The position numbers were made by a program, and so were the translations under genes. The notes under the pieces are model-generated. The model did not search any database. It was not told where the DNA came from and was given only the letters and a program-made list of their open reading frames with translations. 64,000 bases of DNA from Brachypterus glaber (taxonomy: Eukaryota > Arthropoda > Insecta > Coleoptera > Kateretidae). The stretch lies in the NCBI GenBank assembly GCA_958510825.1, contig OY294044.1, positions 101,036,893 through 101,100,892 of the forward strand, in the 5' to 3' direction. Shown piece by piece: positions 30,721 through 41,509 of the stretch (the first letter of the stretch is position 1; every line of letters starts with the position of its first letter).

Positions 30721-31460
30721 GAAATTTGTAACACGTAAAAAATACTGCTGCCAACAAAATATTACTTTCCCCTATAGGCCTGAAAAATTAATTTAAAAAA
30801 TTATTATTTTGAAAAAAAAAAATTACCCCATTTTACCGCCGTACCCCAACCCGAATTTTACCTAAAACTTTGGATATCACTAGTTTACAAATTTCAAATT
30901 TTTTTATGCCCAAGTTTATTTACATGTTTTCTAACATAATTTTTGATGAGGAATCCAAATTCGTCAAGAAAAAAAAAGTTTTTATAGGGGAAAATTATAG
31001 AAATCATATATTTTCGTTTAATATTAGTAAAAATTGGTATCTGTGGGTTTTTAGACTCCCTAGAAACAAATTTTATATTTAAAAGTATCTAACCCTTAAG
31101 GGGGTGCAGCCCCCCTTTTTTATATTTTTTAAATAACCCGATAAGAATTAGATCCTGGGGGTTTTCCGTCTCGCTCAAAATGAATTTATTCTTTTTTAAA
31201 TTCTGTCTTTATCCATATAACCCATAGGACTACACATATTTACATTTTTTTTAATTAACCTGATAAAATTTGGTACACTGCGACTCGCTAAAACCAAATT
31301 TAATATTAAAAAAATCTGCCTGCAAGAAGTCCCAACACCAAACCAACTTTTATCAGCTAATTAAAAAAATATCAATAGTGCTGTCAACAAAATAATACTT
31401 TTCCCTTTAGGCCTAGGTTTATTTAAACCAAAAAACTAAAAAAATATATAATATAATATA
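30721..31460. other. AT-rich spacer
   Basis: Degenerate repeats of a segment with CCCCTATAGGCCT (30770) and CCCTTTAGGCCT (31400) suggest an old duplication. No supported gene. The 70-codon frame at 30870-31082 is unremarkable. Confidence 0.45.
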
Positions 31461-31612
31461 CACCCCTTTTGAGAGACAGAGAAAACAAAGACAGAACGAT
31501 TAGATCAAGGCTGACGTGATTGTAGTGGGATGCGATGCGCTGTGTTTTATAAAAAAAAACACGTCAGCCTCGATCTTTGTTTTCTCCGTTTAGTATAATT
31601 TCAAACGGGCTG
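31461..31612. mobile_element. TA-flanked MITE
   Basis: The ends CACCCCTTTTGA on the left and CAGCCCGTTTGA on the right complement are flanked by TA (31459-31460, 31613-31614). Inner arms GAGAAAACAAAGA and CGAGGCTGACGTG are mirrored. 152 bp. Confidence 0.65.
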
Positions 31613-31959
31613 TATATTATATTTTTAAATAATAAAATATATATAATATTTTTTTTTAAATACCCCATTACATACATACAATACATTACCCCATCTGATT
31701 TTTCCAAAAACAATCCCAGCCTAGAACTCTGATTAAGCATGCTTAGCTTGCTAGCAAACTGTGATCAAAATATAAAACGTCAAGAAGCTTAAAAAAAGCT
31801 ATACAAGGGTGGAGATAGATTTTTTAAAATATTAAATTGTTTTCTATGAGCCCCAAAACCCCTATGTGCGAATTTGTATTACTTCCCTGCTGAAAATGAC
31901 GGGTCTGGGCGGGTATAAATGGTGCATAAACCGGACTTGAGCATAAACACTACTGAGAG
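31613..31959. other. Spacer, nothing recognised
   Basis: AT-rich flank. A short CATGCTTAGCTTGCTAGC stretch at about 31740 has no partner. Confidence 0.4.
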
Positions 31960-32447
31960 ACAGAATTTTTTTTTGACGGAAATCATATTTTTTGGATAGG
32001 AAACGTCCAGGTTTTTGTAGGTTTTATTTTTTTAAATATATTTACTAAAAATGCGATTTTTTTTTGCAACATTTTATTAATATCATTTAAAATTATTTAA
32101 AAGTATAATTGACATAAAATAAACCAGTTTTCAAAAATTGTTTAATATTTTTAAAGAAATTTTAACAAAATTTCCCATTTTTAAACCTATTTTAAAACCA
32201 CAAAAATTGCTCCCAAAAAATAAAAAAATATTTGGTTAAATAGAGAATTTTATAAGCTTTAAAATGACATATCACACAAACCCCCTTTCTATTTTAAAAA
32301 ATATCCCCCCTTGCCCCCCTGTCACCATTGTGCCATATAAAATATGTACCAAAAAGTAATTTGGGTTATGTTATTTAGGTGTTTTTCAAGTTGATATCTT
32401 AATTCGTTTAAAAGTTAATGGAGGGGGCGGACTTTAGACATGCACTG
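31960..32447 (-). mobile_element. CAGTGCGGTCC-family foldback, partial diverged copy
   Basis: The right end (complement CAGTGCATGTCTAAAGTCCG) is followed by TA at 32448-32449. Inside are the family words TCACAC, AAAATATCCCCCCTTGCCCC and TTAATTCGTTTAAAAGTTAA. The opposite terminus is not clear. Confidence 0.55.
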
Positions 32448-32521
32448 TATAATGTTAAAAGTTAATGGGTTCGGGGATCGACGAACAGGTCAGAGGAGCT
32501 CAACAAAGATTCCAGGGGACC

Positions 32522-32598
32522 TATTCTTCAAAACCGGGGAGTAGAACGACTGATAGAACGAGTCTGAGGTTCGTTCTACTCCCCGGTTTTGAAGAATA
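32522..32598. repeat. Perfect 28-bp hairpin
   Basis: TATTCTTCAAAACCGGGGAG plus eight further bases at 32522-32549 is exactly complementary to 32571-32598, with a 21-nt loop. The unusually perfect arms imply recent origin. CCAGGGG occurs on both sides. Confidence 0.8.
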
Positions 32599-32884
32599 CG
32601 TCTCCAGGGGGCTTAAACCAAGGCTAGGGAGGCCTTGACAAGTACTATTTTAATCTAAGAATGAAACTCTTGGAACTCGACAAAAAAAAACTAAAAAAAA
32701 AAATACATTTTTGTTTTCTTACATGACAGACATTTGAAAACTACTACATAATATTAAATTCCGTACTTTTCATTACACATTATACATCAGGTACACAAAA
32801 ATGATTAAAAATAATATTAAAACCACCAGAAGTAAACAACACTGCCGAAATTTTATAGGTGTCACGTGGTTTTTGAGCGATCTG

Positions 32885-33115
32885 AGTAGACGAAATAATG
32901 TAAATACTGTAGGAGAGCATGCGCATTAATAAAAATAATGTAAATAATGTAGGTACTGTCGTAACGTCAATTAATGTCAGGTACTGTAGAATAATGTAAG
33001 TAATGTAACGTAATGTACGGTAATGTACAGTATTGTAAGTAATGTAAGGTAATGTCAATGTAATGTAAAGTACTGTCGATGAAAACGTACATGTATTGTA
33101 AAGGTGAAACGCCCC
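32885..33115. repeat. AATGTA-type array, right part
   Basis: About 15 irregular copies of AATGTAAGTAATGTA, AGTACTGTAG and GGTAATGTC, ending in GAAACGCCCCTCGAGCTATA, the complement of the left-end sequence at 23270-23310. Minus-strand frames across it (32780-33184, 32967-33308) are repeat-encoded Tyr/Thr/Leu runs and not genes. Confidence 0.7.
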
Positions 33116-33446
33116 TCGAGCTATATATAGCGAACAATCGGTTTTTTTGTATGCGTTCGAGGTCGAAAAAAAAAACAGGAACATTAAAAAAAAAATCTAT
33201 GGATATATTGCCAAATAAAAAGCCAAATAAAAACGATTTATGCCAATACTTGCAGATCCAAGATCCAAATATGCCAGTTTTTTCGTATTTTTCTATATAT
33301 TTTATCAAAAATTTATATAAATATCATAATATAGCCAAAAAATTATATATGTAATACTAATACATACATATGCTGTATAAAAAGTGTACATTTTTTTTTC
33401 AATATCCAGTGGCGGACAGTTTGTGGGGCGTTTAATCCTGCACATC

Positions 33447-34080
33447 ACAAAAGAAATATCATAAAATTGCCTGATACCCTTAACCAAAAGTTTTTTTTAG
33501 CGATTTAAACAAATTTGACAACAAAAGAACTTCCTGATCCTTAATTTGTTTTAAAACACACAGTGAAAACATTTTATGATTAAGCTGGTAAAAACATAAA
33601 ATTTTCAGTTTCACCAGGGGGTCGGAGGGGGTCAAAATTAAGCAAAAAGTGGGTTACGTAATACTTGAATGGTTCTATTTTTTTTTTTCATTAATAAAGA
33701 AACAAAACGTGTAATAATGCTTTCCCGTAAAAATCAAATGTTAAAATAGAAATACATAACTATATTTATTAAAAAAAAAACTAATTATAACTAAATATTT
33801 TTGTTCACCATATTGAATCCGCAATTTTATTTATTGAAAATTTATTACTATTTTTAAAATTAACGACCTCAAAATGCTTGTTTACCTGTTTGCAAAAAAA
33901 CATTTGGGTTTTTACCAGATTTATGATAAAATTTTGCCAATGTGCTTGTGGTTTTGAAACAAATTGGGGATTAGGGAGGTCCTTTATTTTCAAATTAATT
34001 TAAATCGCTAAAAAGTACTTGAGAAAAACAGTCTGGTTAAGGGTATCAGACAATTTTATGATATTTATTTTGTCGTGTGC
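33447..34080. mobile_element. Inverted-repeat element with ATATCATAAAATTG ends
   Basis: ATATCATAAAATTGCCTGAT, ACCCTTAACC and TTTTTTAGCGATTTAAA at 33455-33510 recur inverted at 33990-34075. The interior holds a GGGTTACGTAATACTTGAA word at about 33650, the end of another MITE family (see 58183). Confidence 0.6.
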
Positions 34081-34092
34081 AACGTTAAAAAA

Positions 34093-34240
34093 ATAGTTAT
34101 TTATATACCAAGGGACTAAACTAAAAGTCCCGCTGCATTAGTGTTTCTTGAGCAAGCGTAGCGAGCGAGGGAAACAGAAATGCAAGGGACTAAAACAGCC
34201 AAGTTTAGTCCTGAGGTATATACACTATTTTTTGCAGGAC
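34093..34240. repeat. Palindromic element with AATAGT arms
   Basis: AAAATAGTTATTTATATACC pairs imperfectly with GTATATACACTATTTTTT, and GGGACTAAACTAAAAG pairs with the AAGTTTAGTCC side. The centre is AGCAAGCGTAGCGAGCG. AAGTTTAGTCCCG recurs at 34616. Confidence 0.6.
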
Positions 34241-34680
34241 CAAACATAATTTAGGTAGGTAGATAAAATTAAAATTAAAAACCACGCGTCTAAAATCGGT
34301 TGTTTTATTTTCGCAATTTAATCAAGATTGCAAGTCAGTTTCATGGCTATGGCGATTTCAATTGTTTTTTAATATGGTTGACACAAACGTCAAAAAAATG
34401 GACGAAGATGATAAATTTTAAGTTATGTATAAAATGTTATAACAATGTTATTTTTAAAGGTTTTCTTTGTTAAAATCAAATAAATTGGTTTGAATCGCTA
34501 ATTTATTACAAAACACCACCAAACCTAATTTTTGAACCAGCAAAGCACATAGTAAGTATAATATTTTAATATTATCAAGGTTGCCGTGATTTTTATTTCC
34601 TAGGGAGAAAAACGGCAAGTTTAGTCCCGAAAATGAAAGCGTAAAATTAGGTTTTACTCTTGGTCGTGCAAAAAAGTATA
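34241..34680. other. Spacer, nothing recognised
   Basis: AT-rich. Only the AAGTTTAGTCC word links it to the preceding palindrome. Confidence 0.4.
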
Positions 34681-34689
34681 TTTTTTATA

Positions 34690-35345
34690 AAGCATATGTA
34701 CATAGTCACGGTGTTTTTTTTTGCACATTTTAACTTTTTGTTTCCGACACCTATTTTTTTTTTTCATAAATTGTTTAAACACACCATAAGAATTTATTAT
34801 AAAATGTAGATACGTTTGGATATATATCCAAAAGTCCAAACCATATTTGACATTGGAAAAATACGAAGGTCCTGAATCGTACATATTTGACATTGGAAAA
34901 ACACGAAGGTCCTGAATCGTATATTGAAAGATTTTTTTTAATCGGAACTTTAGTTTAAAAGTTACAGAGGACAGACATACACTTTTTTCATATTATTTAT
35001 TATTATTATTTTCATATTTTTCGGTCGACTTCGCCCATAAAACAATAAAGCGCTAGAAAAAAAAAGATAAGACCTTTGGCGTTGTAGCATTTTTGTAATG
35101 TAGTGATTATAAATAAATACTTTATTATTATATTTAAAATATATATATTGAAGTTCAAGTACTTAATATCTACATAATATAATAAATTAGAAAAAACGTA
35201 AAAAAACGATCGATCTGAACGATTTTTTTATGTTGCCTAAATTACTTCTTATGGTGTGTTTAAACAATTTTTGAAAACAAATCAGGTGTCGGAAACACAA
35301 AGTTAATATTTGCAAAAAAACAATGTGTAGTAGTATCACATAATA
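34690..35345. repeat. Inverted repeat pair, arms about 105 bp
   Basis: 34690-34800 and the complement of 35245-35345 share TTTCCGACACCT, AATTGTTTAAACACACCATA and a poly-T with GCA. A minus-strand 79-codon frame (34654-34893) crosses the left arm and is not supported as a gene. Confidence 0.55.
34842..34921. repeat. Tandem duplication, 40-bp unit
   Basis: Two copies of CATATTTGACATTGGAAAAA and CGAAGGTCCTGAATCGTA with one difference. Confidence 0.9.
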
Positions 35346-35599
35346 TGTAAAAATTTATATATTATATAAATTTTTGGCTGTATCTATATTATTTATATAA
35401 AATTTTTAATAAAATATATCGAAAAAACACGAAAAATTGCCATATTTGGATTTTGTGACCCTGTAAAAAATTAACTAGTGTAGATATTTAAAATCTACAA
35501 TAATTGGCATCAATCGTTTTTATTTAGTAATATTTCCATAGAATTTAATTTTTAAAATCATTCGGATTTTTTTTTTCGGCCTTAAATGCATACAAAAAA

Positions 35600-35752
35600 A
35601 CCCATTATGCGCAATATCTCAAGGTTTTGAGGGTCAAGAATTTTTTTCATTGCCATATTCGTTTTCAGCGCCCAAAAATACGTAGAACAAATTTAGTTTG
35701 GTTTATAAAAAACAAATTTTATTTTTTTTTTGTGGTCCTGTGTTATTAAGCA
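35600..35752 (-). repeat. Right inverted end of the AATGTA-array element
   Basis: The complement of this segment matches 23153-23250: CACAGGACCACAAAAAAA, CGCTGAAAACGAATA, GCAATGAAAAAAATTCTTGA and ACCTTGAGATAT. Confidence 0.65.
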
Positions 35753-36430
35753 GTAGTAATTTCTAAGTGCGTTTTAATCAAACAATTTTATTTCAGGACA
35801 GTTTAACGATTTGTACTAGTACTACCACGAATGCAAGTAATAAATTGTACATGTTATTAATAAAACTATATATGAACAATATAATTATAATCAATTGTTA
35901 TGTCAAGACGGTTACCACACCTTTTTTTCTGCTTGTAACACAAAACGATTATTATACAAGCCATAAAATGGGCAAACGGCAATACTTCGGTGAAATTGAA
36001 TGAAAACTTCTTGAAAACAAAACTCATTTTGTTTTATACAAATGAAAAGATTAATCGGAGAAAGAAACTAAAATCGATTTACAAGCCTTGAAGTCTGCAA
36101 GTTAAAGATTTGTAATGTTCTACATATAGTCAAAATTATCGAAAATCGTTTTTAATCATGATTTTTTTTAAAGCGTCATTTTATAAAGTGAAAATATGCT
36201 CCACCAGGAATATCATTTGGGGAAAGACTGATTTCCCAACTAATAAAACTGAATTTTTCAACTATCTCACCTCTGAAAACAGTCTTAAGATGACTGAGAA
36301 AATGGTCCTCGCCCCTAAAAAAAAGCTATACCCCTGGCACGCCATGGCGGGAAGATGACTAAGAAAAAGCTATAGCCCTAGCGCAGATTTTGATAAATAA
36401 ATATATTGTTTTCTATTTTTTAGTTATACG
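35753..36430. other. Spacer, nothing recognised
   Basis: Two plus-strand frames under 80 codons (35767-36003, 36158-36358) have no recognisable domain. Confidence 0.45.
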
Positions 36431-36596
36431 TAATAGGTCTGTTCGTTGGTGTTGCACTTTCTTGCACTGACGTACACTTTTCGTCCAACCAAATAAGTAC
36501 TGTAATTGTGCCCTATTTTTTAACATGACAAAGAATTTGTTCTGAAACTGTAACTGTAAAGTGCAAGAAAGTGCAACACCAACGAACAGACCTAAT
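36431..36596. mobile_element. MITE with about 35-bp perfect TIRs
   Basis: AGGTCTGTTCGTTGGTGTTG followed by CACTTTCTTGCACT forms the left arm (to 36468), and the exact complement spans 36560-36593. The interior contains CCAACCAAATAAGTACTGTA, which also occurs in the hairpin at 46994-47081. Flanking AAT or TAA could be a 3-bp duplication. Confidence 0.75.
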
Positions 36597-36861
36597 ATGT
36601 ACTTAATAAAAGGGTTTTAACTTTAAAAAACCTAGTTTTTATATTATTTTATTTCCTTTCTAAGTTGCCTCGAGAGTTTCCTTTATACCTTTTAAACAGA
36701 AAAAAAAAAATTAAAAATGTCAGATGAATCGCGTATCAAGTTATATCTTTATATAATATAATTGTTTCGATTTTCGGAAAAGTGGTTAGTTTTTCACCAT
36801 TTTTTTTTTCTTAATTTTTAGTCTACACTGAGGGGCAATAACAAATAACGTTGAGAAAATA

Positions 36862-37210
36862 AAATAGTTATTTATGGTACTAGTGGGTAAAGTAAGATAT
36901 TGCCCATGAGAAAATTAACCTGTGAGGCGTCAGCCAAGCAGGATAATTTTCGAGAGGGCAATATCGGTTTACCCATGACTGCCATACAAGGTTTTATCCA
37001 ATAAATAGCTTAAGAATTCATATTTTTATTAAAAATTTTTAATTACATTTACAAGAAAATATTTTGACAAGTGACAGTTGAGTGGGTAAAATAAATAATT
37101 ATCCACTCAATAAAGTAAAAGCCACGCGGGGGTTATTATTTAGTTTATCTATTTAAAATAAAGCTGGTAATTGTCTTTTTATCTGTATGTATTGGATAAA
37201 AAACATTATT
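36862..37210 (-). mobile_element. Fam-C hairpin element, copy 2 (inverted)
   Basis: Inverted copy of 6880-7215 with the same hairpin (GATATTGCCCATGAGAAAAT...TTTTCGAGAGGGCAATATC) and the same flanks (GAGTGGATAATT..., CCGCGTAGC/GCCACGCGG). Confidence 0.7.
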
Positions 37211-37713
37211 TTCTACATTCCAGGTTCACCCAAGTTAACTCGGGTGAGCGGAAAAGAGCCAACCTACTGTGAATGAGTTAACTCGAGTTAAGGGGTTAAA
37301 ATATTAATATTTTAATCGAAACAATGCATATAAAGATGTGTGAGCATTGATAAAAAGTCATAGTTATCTGTTTATATATTTAGACTTTGATATGAAAAGA
37401 GCAAAATACAATTTATGACAACGTTTCTCGCAATTTCATCGCCTGGATTTATGTATTTTGCATATCGAATATTATTTAGATATCCTTTTTGTATAATAAG
37501 TAGATAGCTGGTAATTTCTAAGTATTGCATTTATAATTCTAGACGGCCATTGTGTCTTCCTTTCATTCATTGAGCTTTGACAACGTTTTTGTATTCCGCA
37601 CCAGTGTGACATTATTATTTCCACCATTTCTCTTTATCGACATTATCTCTAAATTTCGTCGCATTTAGAGGGAACATGTCTCATATCTGAATGGTCTAGT
37701 TGAAGAAGCCGTC
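37211..37713. other. Spacer with GTTAACTCG words
   Basis: A weak palindromic patch (AAGTTAACTCGGGTGAG, GAGTTAACTCGAGTTAAG) lies at 37230-37290. No gene. Confidence 0.4.
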
Positions 37714-39192
37714 AAAGGACATGGCACAATTTATAGGGAATTTTGGCCCTCGGTGAAATTCGCTAAATTTTTTATATGTTTTAGTTTATGCTTTTTAAAA
37801 AGGAATTAGGAACGTTTCAAGCACTTTGTATGTACAGTTTTTTTTCTATAACGAAAATAAAAAAATATTTTTGCCCCAAACTCCTCATAAAAATAAGTTT
37901 AATTAGCTTAATGATTAAGAAAAAAGCTTGATTGGTATAAGTCAAACTGATGTCTGTCAATTTTTTTTATATATTATTAGTAATATAAAATTAATTTAGC
38001 ATGGCTTTTAGAGCCTTTTTTCAAGTAAATTGCTTTGTATGCAACCGTCAAGGTGGTCAACAGCAGATGCCCCGAATGGGAGGAAATGAAAACATTTTTT
38101 TATAAAAATGTCCTAATGTAATACTGTGAAAAAGAATTGAATCAAGGACACATGTCTTTTGATAAGTACAAAACCATATTCTCTTATTTTAAGGCTAACA
38201 TCTTAAATGAAGAGCGCGGATTTCCATTCAAAGACCCGCGCCAGTTATTAGGTTCATAAGAAATGCTAGTCCAAAAATAAGAGAATTTGGCTTAAAATAT
38301 AATCGAAAGATGCATTTTCTTGATTCATGGATCCTTTTTTTTAGTGTTCATATTTTAAATCATATCGAGGGCTTCATAGCAAAGGGTCATATCTGCTACA
38401 TGTTAACACGGTTGATACAGCCCTGTTATGAAGCCCTCGGTATGATAGTTATATTGGATAATTTATTCTATGCAAAAACACAGTATTTCACTTTCAACTT
38501 AGTTTTTCTGTTCTGTTTTACTTCTTATTTTATTATTTTATTAAGTTCTGGAGTTTTAACATGGGTTCCAGTACATTATATTACAAAAACACATAATCAA
38601 TTTCTTCTATGTAGAATTTTGGAAATAATTGTTTTTTTTTGCCGTTACTAAAAATAAGGGATACACTTTCGGCATTAAAATCGCTTATTATTTTACAAAC
38701 GATTCCCTTAAAACGTATTTCTATTCTGCTTATCTTCTTATTTCATTCTTTAGTTCAATTTTATATACGTTTTAGTACTTTTTACCAGGTTAGCAAATAA
38801 CTTATTTCACGTATTTCACTAATTTAGTCCTTAAGAAGTATTTCTGTTGCACTTTTCTTCATCTTATTTAATTATTCTGTCCAATTTCAATATGTATTTC
38901 ATTACTTTTTCCCAATAAAACTGACAATTTAGTCTAAAAAACTTCAAAAATACGTCAGAATATCCTTCACTGACAAGTTGTCAAACGAAACAAAAAGTCC
39001 AAACGAAAAATATTTTTATGAGGAGTGTAGGGCAAAAATATTTTTTTATTTTCGTTATAGAAAAAAAACTGTACATACAAAGTGCTTGAAACGTTCCTAA
39101 TTCCTTTTAAAAAAGTATAAACTAAAACATATAAAAAATTTTGCGAATTTCACCGAGGGCCAAAATTCCCTATAAATTGTGCCATGTCCTTT
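37714..39192. mobile_element. Long-TIR element, arms about 182 bp, 1479 bp total
   Basis: 37714-37895 and 39012-39192 are inverted copies with few differences. The outer end is AAAGGACATGGCACAATTTA, then GGGCCCTCGG-like GGCCCTCGGTGAAATTCGC, and inner ACTCCTCATAAAAATA. The interior of about 1.1 kb holds a secondary hairpin (38360-38450, TCGAGGGCTTCATAGCA against TTATGAAGCCCTCGG) and AATAAGAGAAT words. A 113-codon plus frame (38310-38651) runs across this hairpin and is rich in Phe/Leu. I see no transposase signature in it. Target duplication not determined. Confidence 0.75.
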
Positions 39193-39284
39193 ATAAATGA
39201 TTATGTACAGTACAATATGGAAAAATTACAACTCTAAAAATAGCCTAACCTAAACGTAATCTGTTTAACTCGGTAAGTTAAAAT

Positions 39285-39990
39285 AGTATACTCTATAACT
39301 AGTATGGAATAGACAATATTCCGCGCGAGCGGAAAGTTTGTCATACGAGCCGGTAGGCGAGTATGACGGTCCCGCGAGCGCGGAATGACTATTTCATACG
39401 TGTTCTAGACTATACTTTTTCTTTGACTGCAAATATGAAACACTGCATTGCTTTAAACTGCGGACAAGGTTAAAAACAATGGTTTTTGTGACTTGACATT
39501 GTAAATGCAACAAAACACATATCTTTAAATAAAACAATTAATGTTATTTAATAATTTTATCCAATCAGTACTTTTTTATTTAATTTTAGCACATATTTAC
39601 AAATTATAATGCAAAAATTGAAGGTTATTTCAGATTGTTGTGACAGATATCAGGTTTAAATATTTAACAATAGATGGAGCAGTTTTAATTTTTTGAACTA
39701 AATTGATAAAAAACTGGTCAAATATTAAGAAAAACTAATAAACTTTATGTAATTTTAATGCAAAATGTAATTGCATTAAATTATTCAATATTTCATGGCA
39801 AAATATATATTTTTTTGCTAATTTTGCTACAGTTTTCTTTACTTTTATAAACAAGAGATGGCACTACATGTGCTCATTCTAACACTTGATACGGAAATTC
39901 ATACCGTATCTAGAGCTAGAATGGATTCATTCTGTGTTTGAAAAGTGTGTGTATTTGCTTACATTCTAAAGCAGTCGTAGAAAAATAGAT
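39285..39990 (-). mobile_element. Fam-B palindromic element, copy 2 (inverted)
   Basis: Inverted copy of 19027-19553, starting AATAGTATACTCTATAACTA, with the GC-rich hairpin (CGCGCGAGCGG...CCCGCGAGCGCGG) and TTGATACGGAAATTCATACC. It is about 180 bp longer owing to an AT-rich insertion at 39670-39860. Confidence 0.7.
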
Positions 39991-40756
39991 TTCTAGTTTA
40001 CCTAGGTAGTGTCAACACCTTTTCGGGGCTTTTAGCACCCAAAGACTTACTTATAGAGTTTTATTCTCACAATGTGGCATATTTTAAAATTAATGTCAAA
40101 AACTGTCATAAATAATGGGATTAAGTATGCACTTGAGTTCAAAACTGTTCTACATCGTTGCCTAATGGTATTTTTCTAAGGCTACTACATAGATAAAAAC
40201 TAATACGTTATTTTAAGCTATGACGGCAGTAAACACTATCGATAGTAATATATCATAATTATTATATTTATCATTCATAGTCATAGTCATAGTCATTATA
40301 GTCATCATTTAAAAGATATATTCTATACTATTATGGGTTATTACTGACCTAAACCCAAACATTCACAGGCAAGCAGCACCCAAATCCCAGAACCCAATGC
40401 AAAAACGGAAAATTTTTAATATTTCTTTGTATTGTCAGATTTTGGAACTAAATGATCTGTAGTACATTATGTCCACTATACTATTTATATATTCTATTAC
40501 TTCCATGCTCATTACGGTGATTATACCGGGCTGTATAACGTACTCACTTTGTGTATTATCATGTCTGCATATTGGCCAATACTTATCAATCAATGTTTAT
40601 CTTTGATTATTTGGATATTTTGCTAATTGAACACGAATTTATGTAATTAATTATTTCATCCATCTTTATGTTGTTGATCCAAAATGACTAAAAAGATTTT
40701 TTTTAAGTCCTTCTAGAATGGCACTAACAGGTAAGTAGAGGAACAGGTAAGTAGAG
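39991..40756. other. Spacer with a TCATAG microsatellite
   Basis: CATAGTCATAGTCATAGTCAT lies at about 40276-40300 (six-base unit, four copies). ACAGGTAAGTAGAG is repeated twice just before 40756. No gene. Confidence 0.5.
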
Positions 40757-41010
40757 ACCAACGAACTAATAACTCTTCTCTCTAGAATACGCATGCAGTT
40801 AATATAAAGTATCGCCAACATCTCGGTTTGTTTGTAAACAAATAGTAGGTATATTCAGGCCTGAACAATAGTTACCAGTAACTGTAATTGTTGTCTCTGT
40901 TAGAACAAAGCTGTTCGAGTAAGACAGACAAATGTATATGTGGCTACGTTTTTGTCAGTTTTTACAAATGAAATGCCTATTCTAGAGAGAAGAGTTATTA
41001 GTTCGTTGGT
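40757..41010. mobile_element. MITE with 33-bp perfect TIRs
   Basis: ACCAACGAACTAATAACTCT continuing TCTCTCTAGAATA on the left is exactly mirrored on the right, and AGAG flanks both sides (40753-40756, 41011-41014). 254 bp, no frame. Superfamily unassigned. Confidence 0.75.
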
Positions 41011-41328
41011 AGAGACACTAGTTTAGTGATGTTAAATTAATTTAATAATAAAATGGCTGAAATATTCATATATGAATTCTTTTTTTTTTTTTAACCCAAT
41101 AAAACATTAAATATACCTACCTACATCTACAATGGAATGAATTAAATGCATTTAAGAATTCATGATAAATTACTTTTTTTTATGGCTTGCTTTTAAGTGA
41201 AAAGGAAAATTGTTTTAAAATAACTGTTTCGATAAGAATATCATTGCAGTACCTATACGAATTCTTTAAAATTGATTTTTGTTTACTTTTTATGGTTTCT
41301 GTTATTTGATCTGCTAAAACAGTGCCGT
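41011..41328. other. AT-rich spacer
   Basis: Nothing recognised. Confidence 0.4.
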
Positions 41329-41380
41329 AACCAGGAAAAATCCAGGGGACTTAGCCCCCAGGGTGAACTTAACCATTTTA
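41329..41380 (+). mobile_element. Single end of the hAT-like 12136 family
   Basis: CAGTGCCGTAACCAGGAAAA followed by ACTTAGCCCCCAGGGTGAA matches the right-end complement at 12600-12648. No second end found. Confidence 0.55.
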
Positions 41381-41509
41381 TAATTCCAGAAAAAAAAACT
41401 GAAAATTTTAAAAGTAAACTTATTTTATAAAACCTGTGATTACGTAATTGGTAAAATATTTAGTTATAATTTTGCAAGAACCTAAACGTTTTATAAGTAT
41501 ATTGTTAAA

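Noticed and set aside
32780..33308. Two overlapping minus-strand frames over 110 codons
   Set aside because: They read through the AATGTA array, giving repetitive Tyr/Thr/His/Leu runs.
38310..38651. 113-codon frame inside the long-TIR element, possible transposase
   Set aside because: It crosses a hairpin whose two arms are both translated, is Phe/Leu-rich and lacks any DDE/D or helix-turn-helix pattern.
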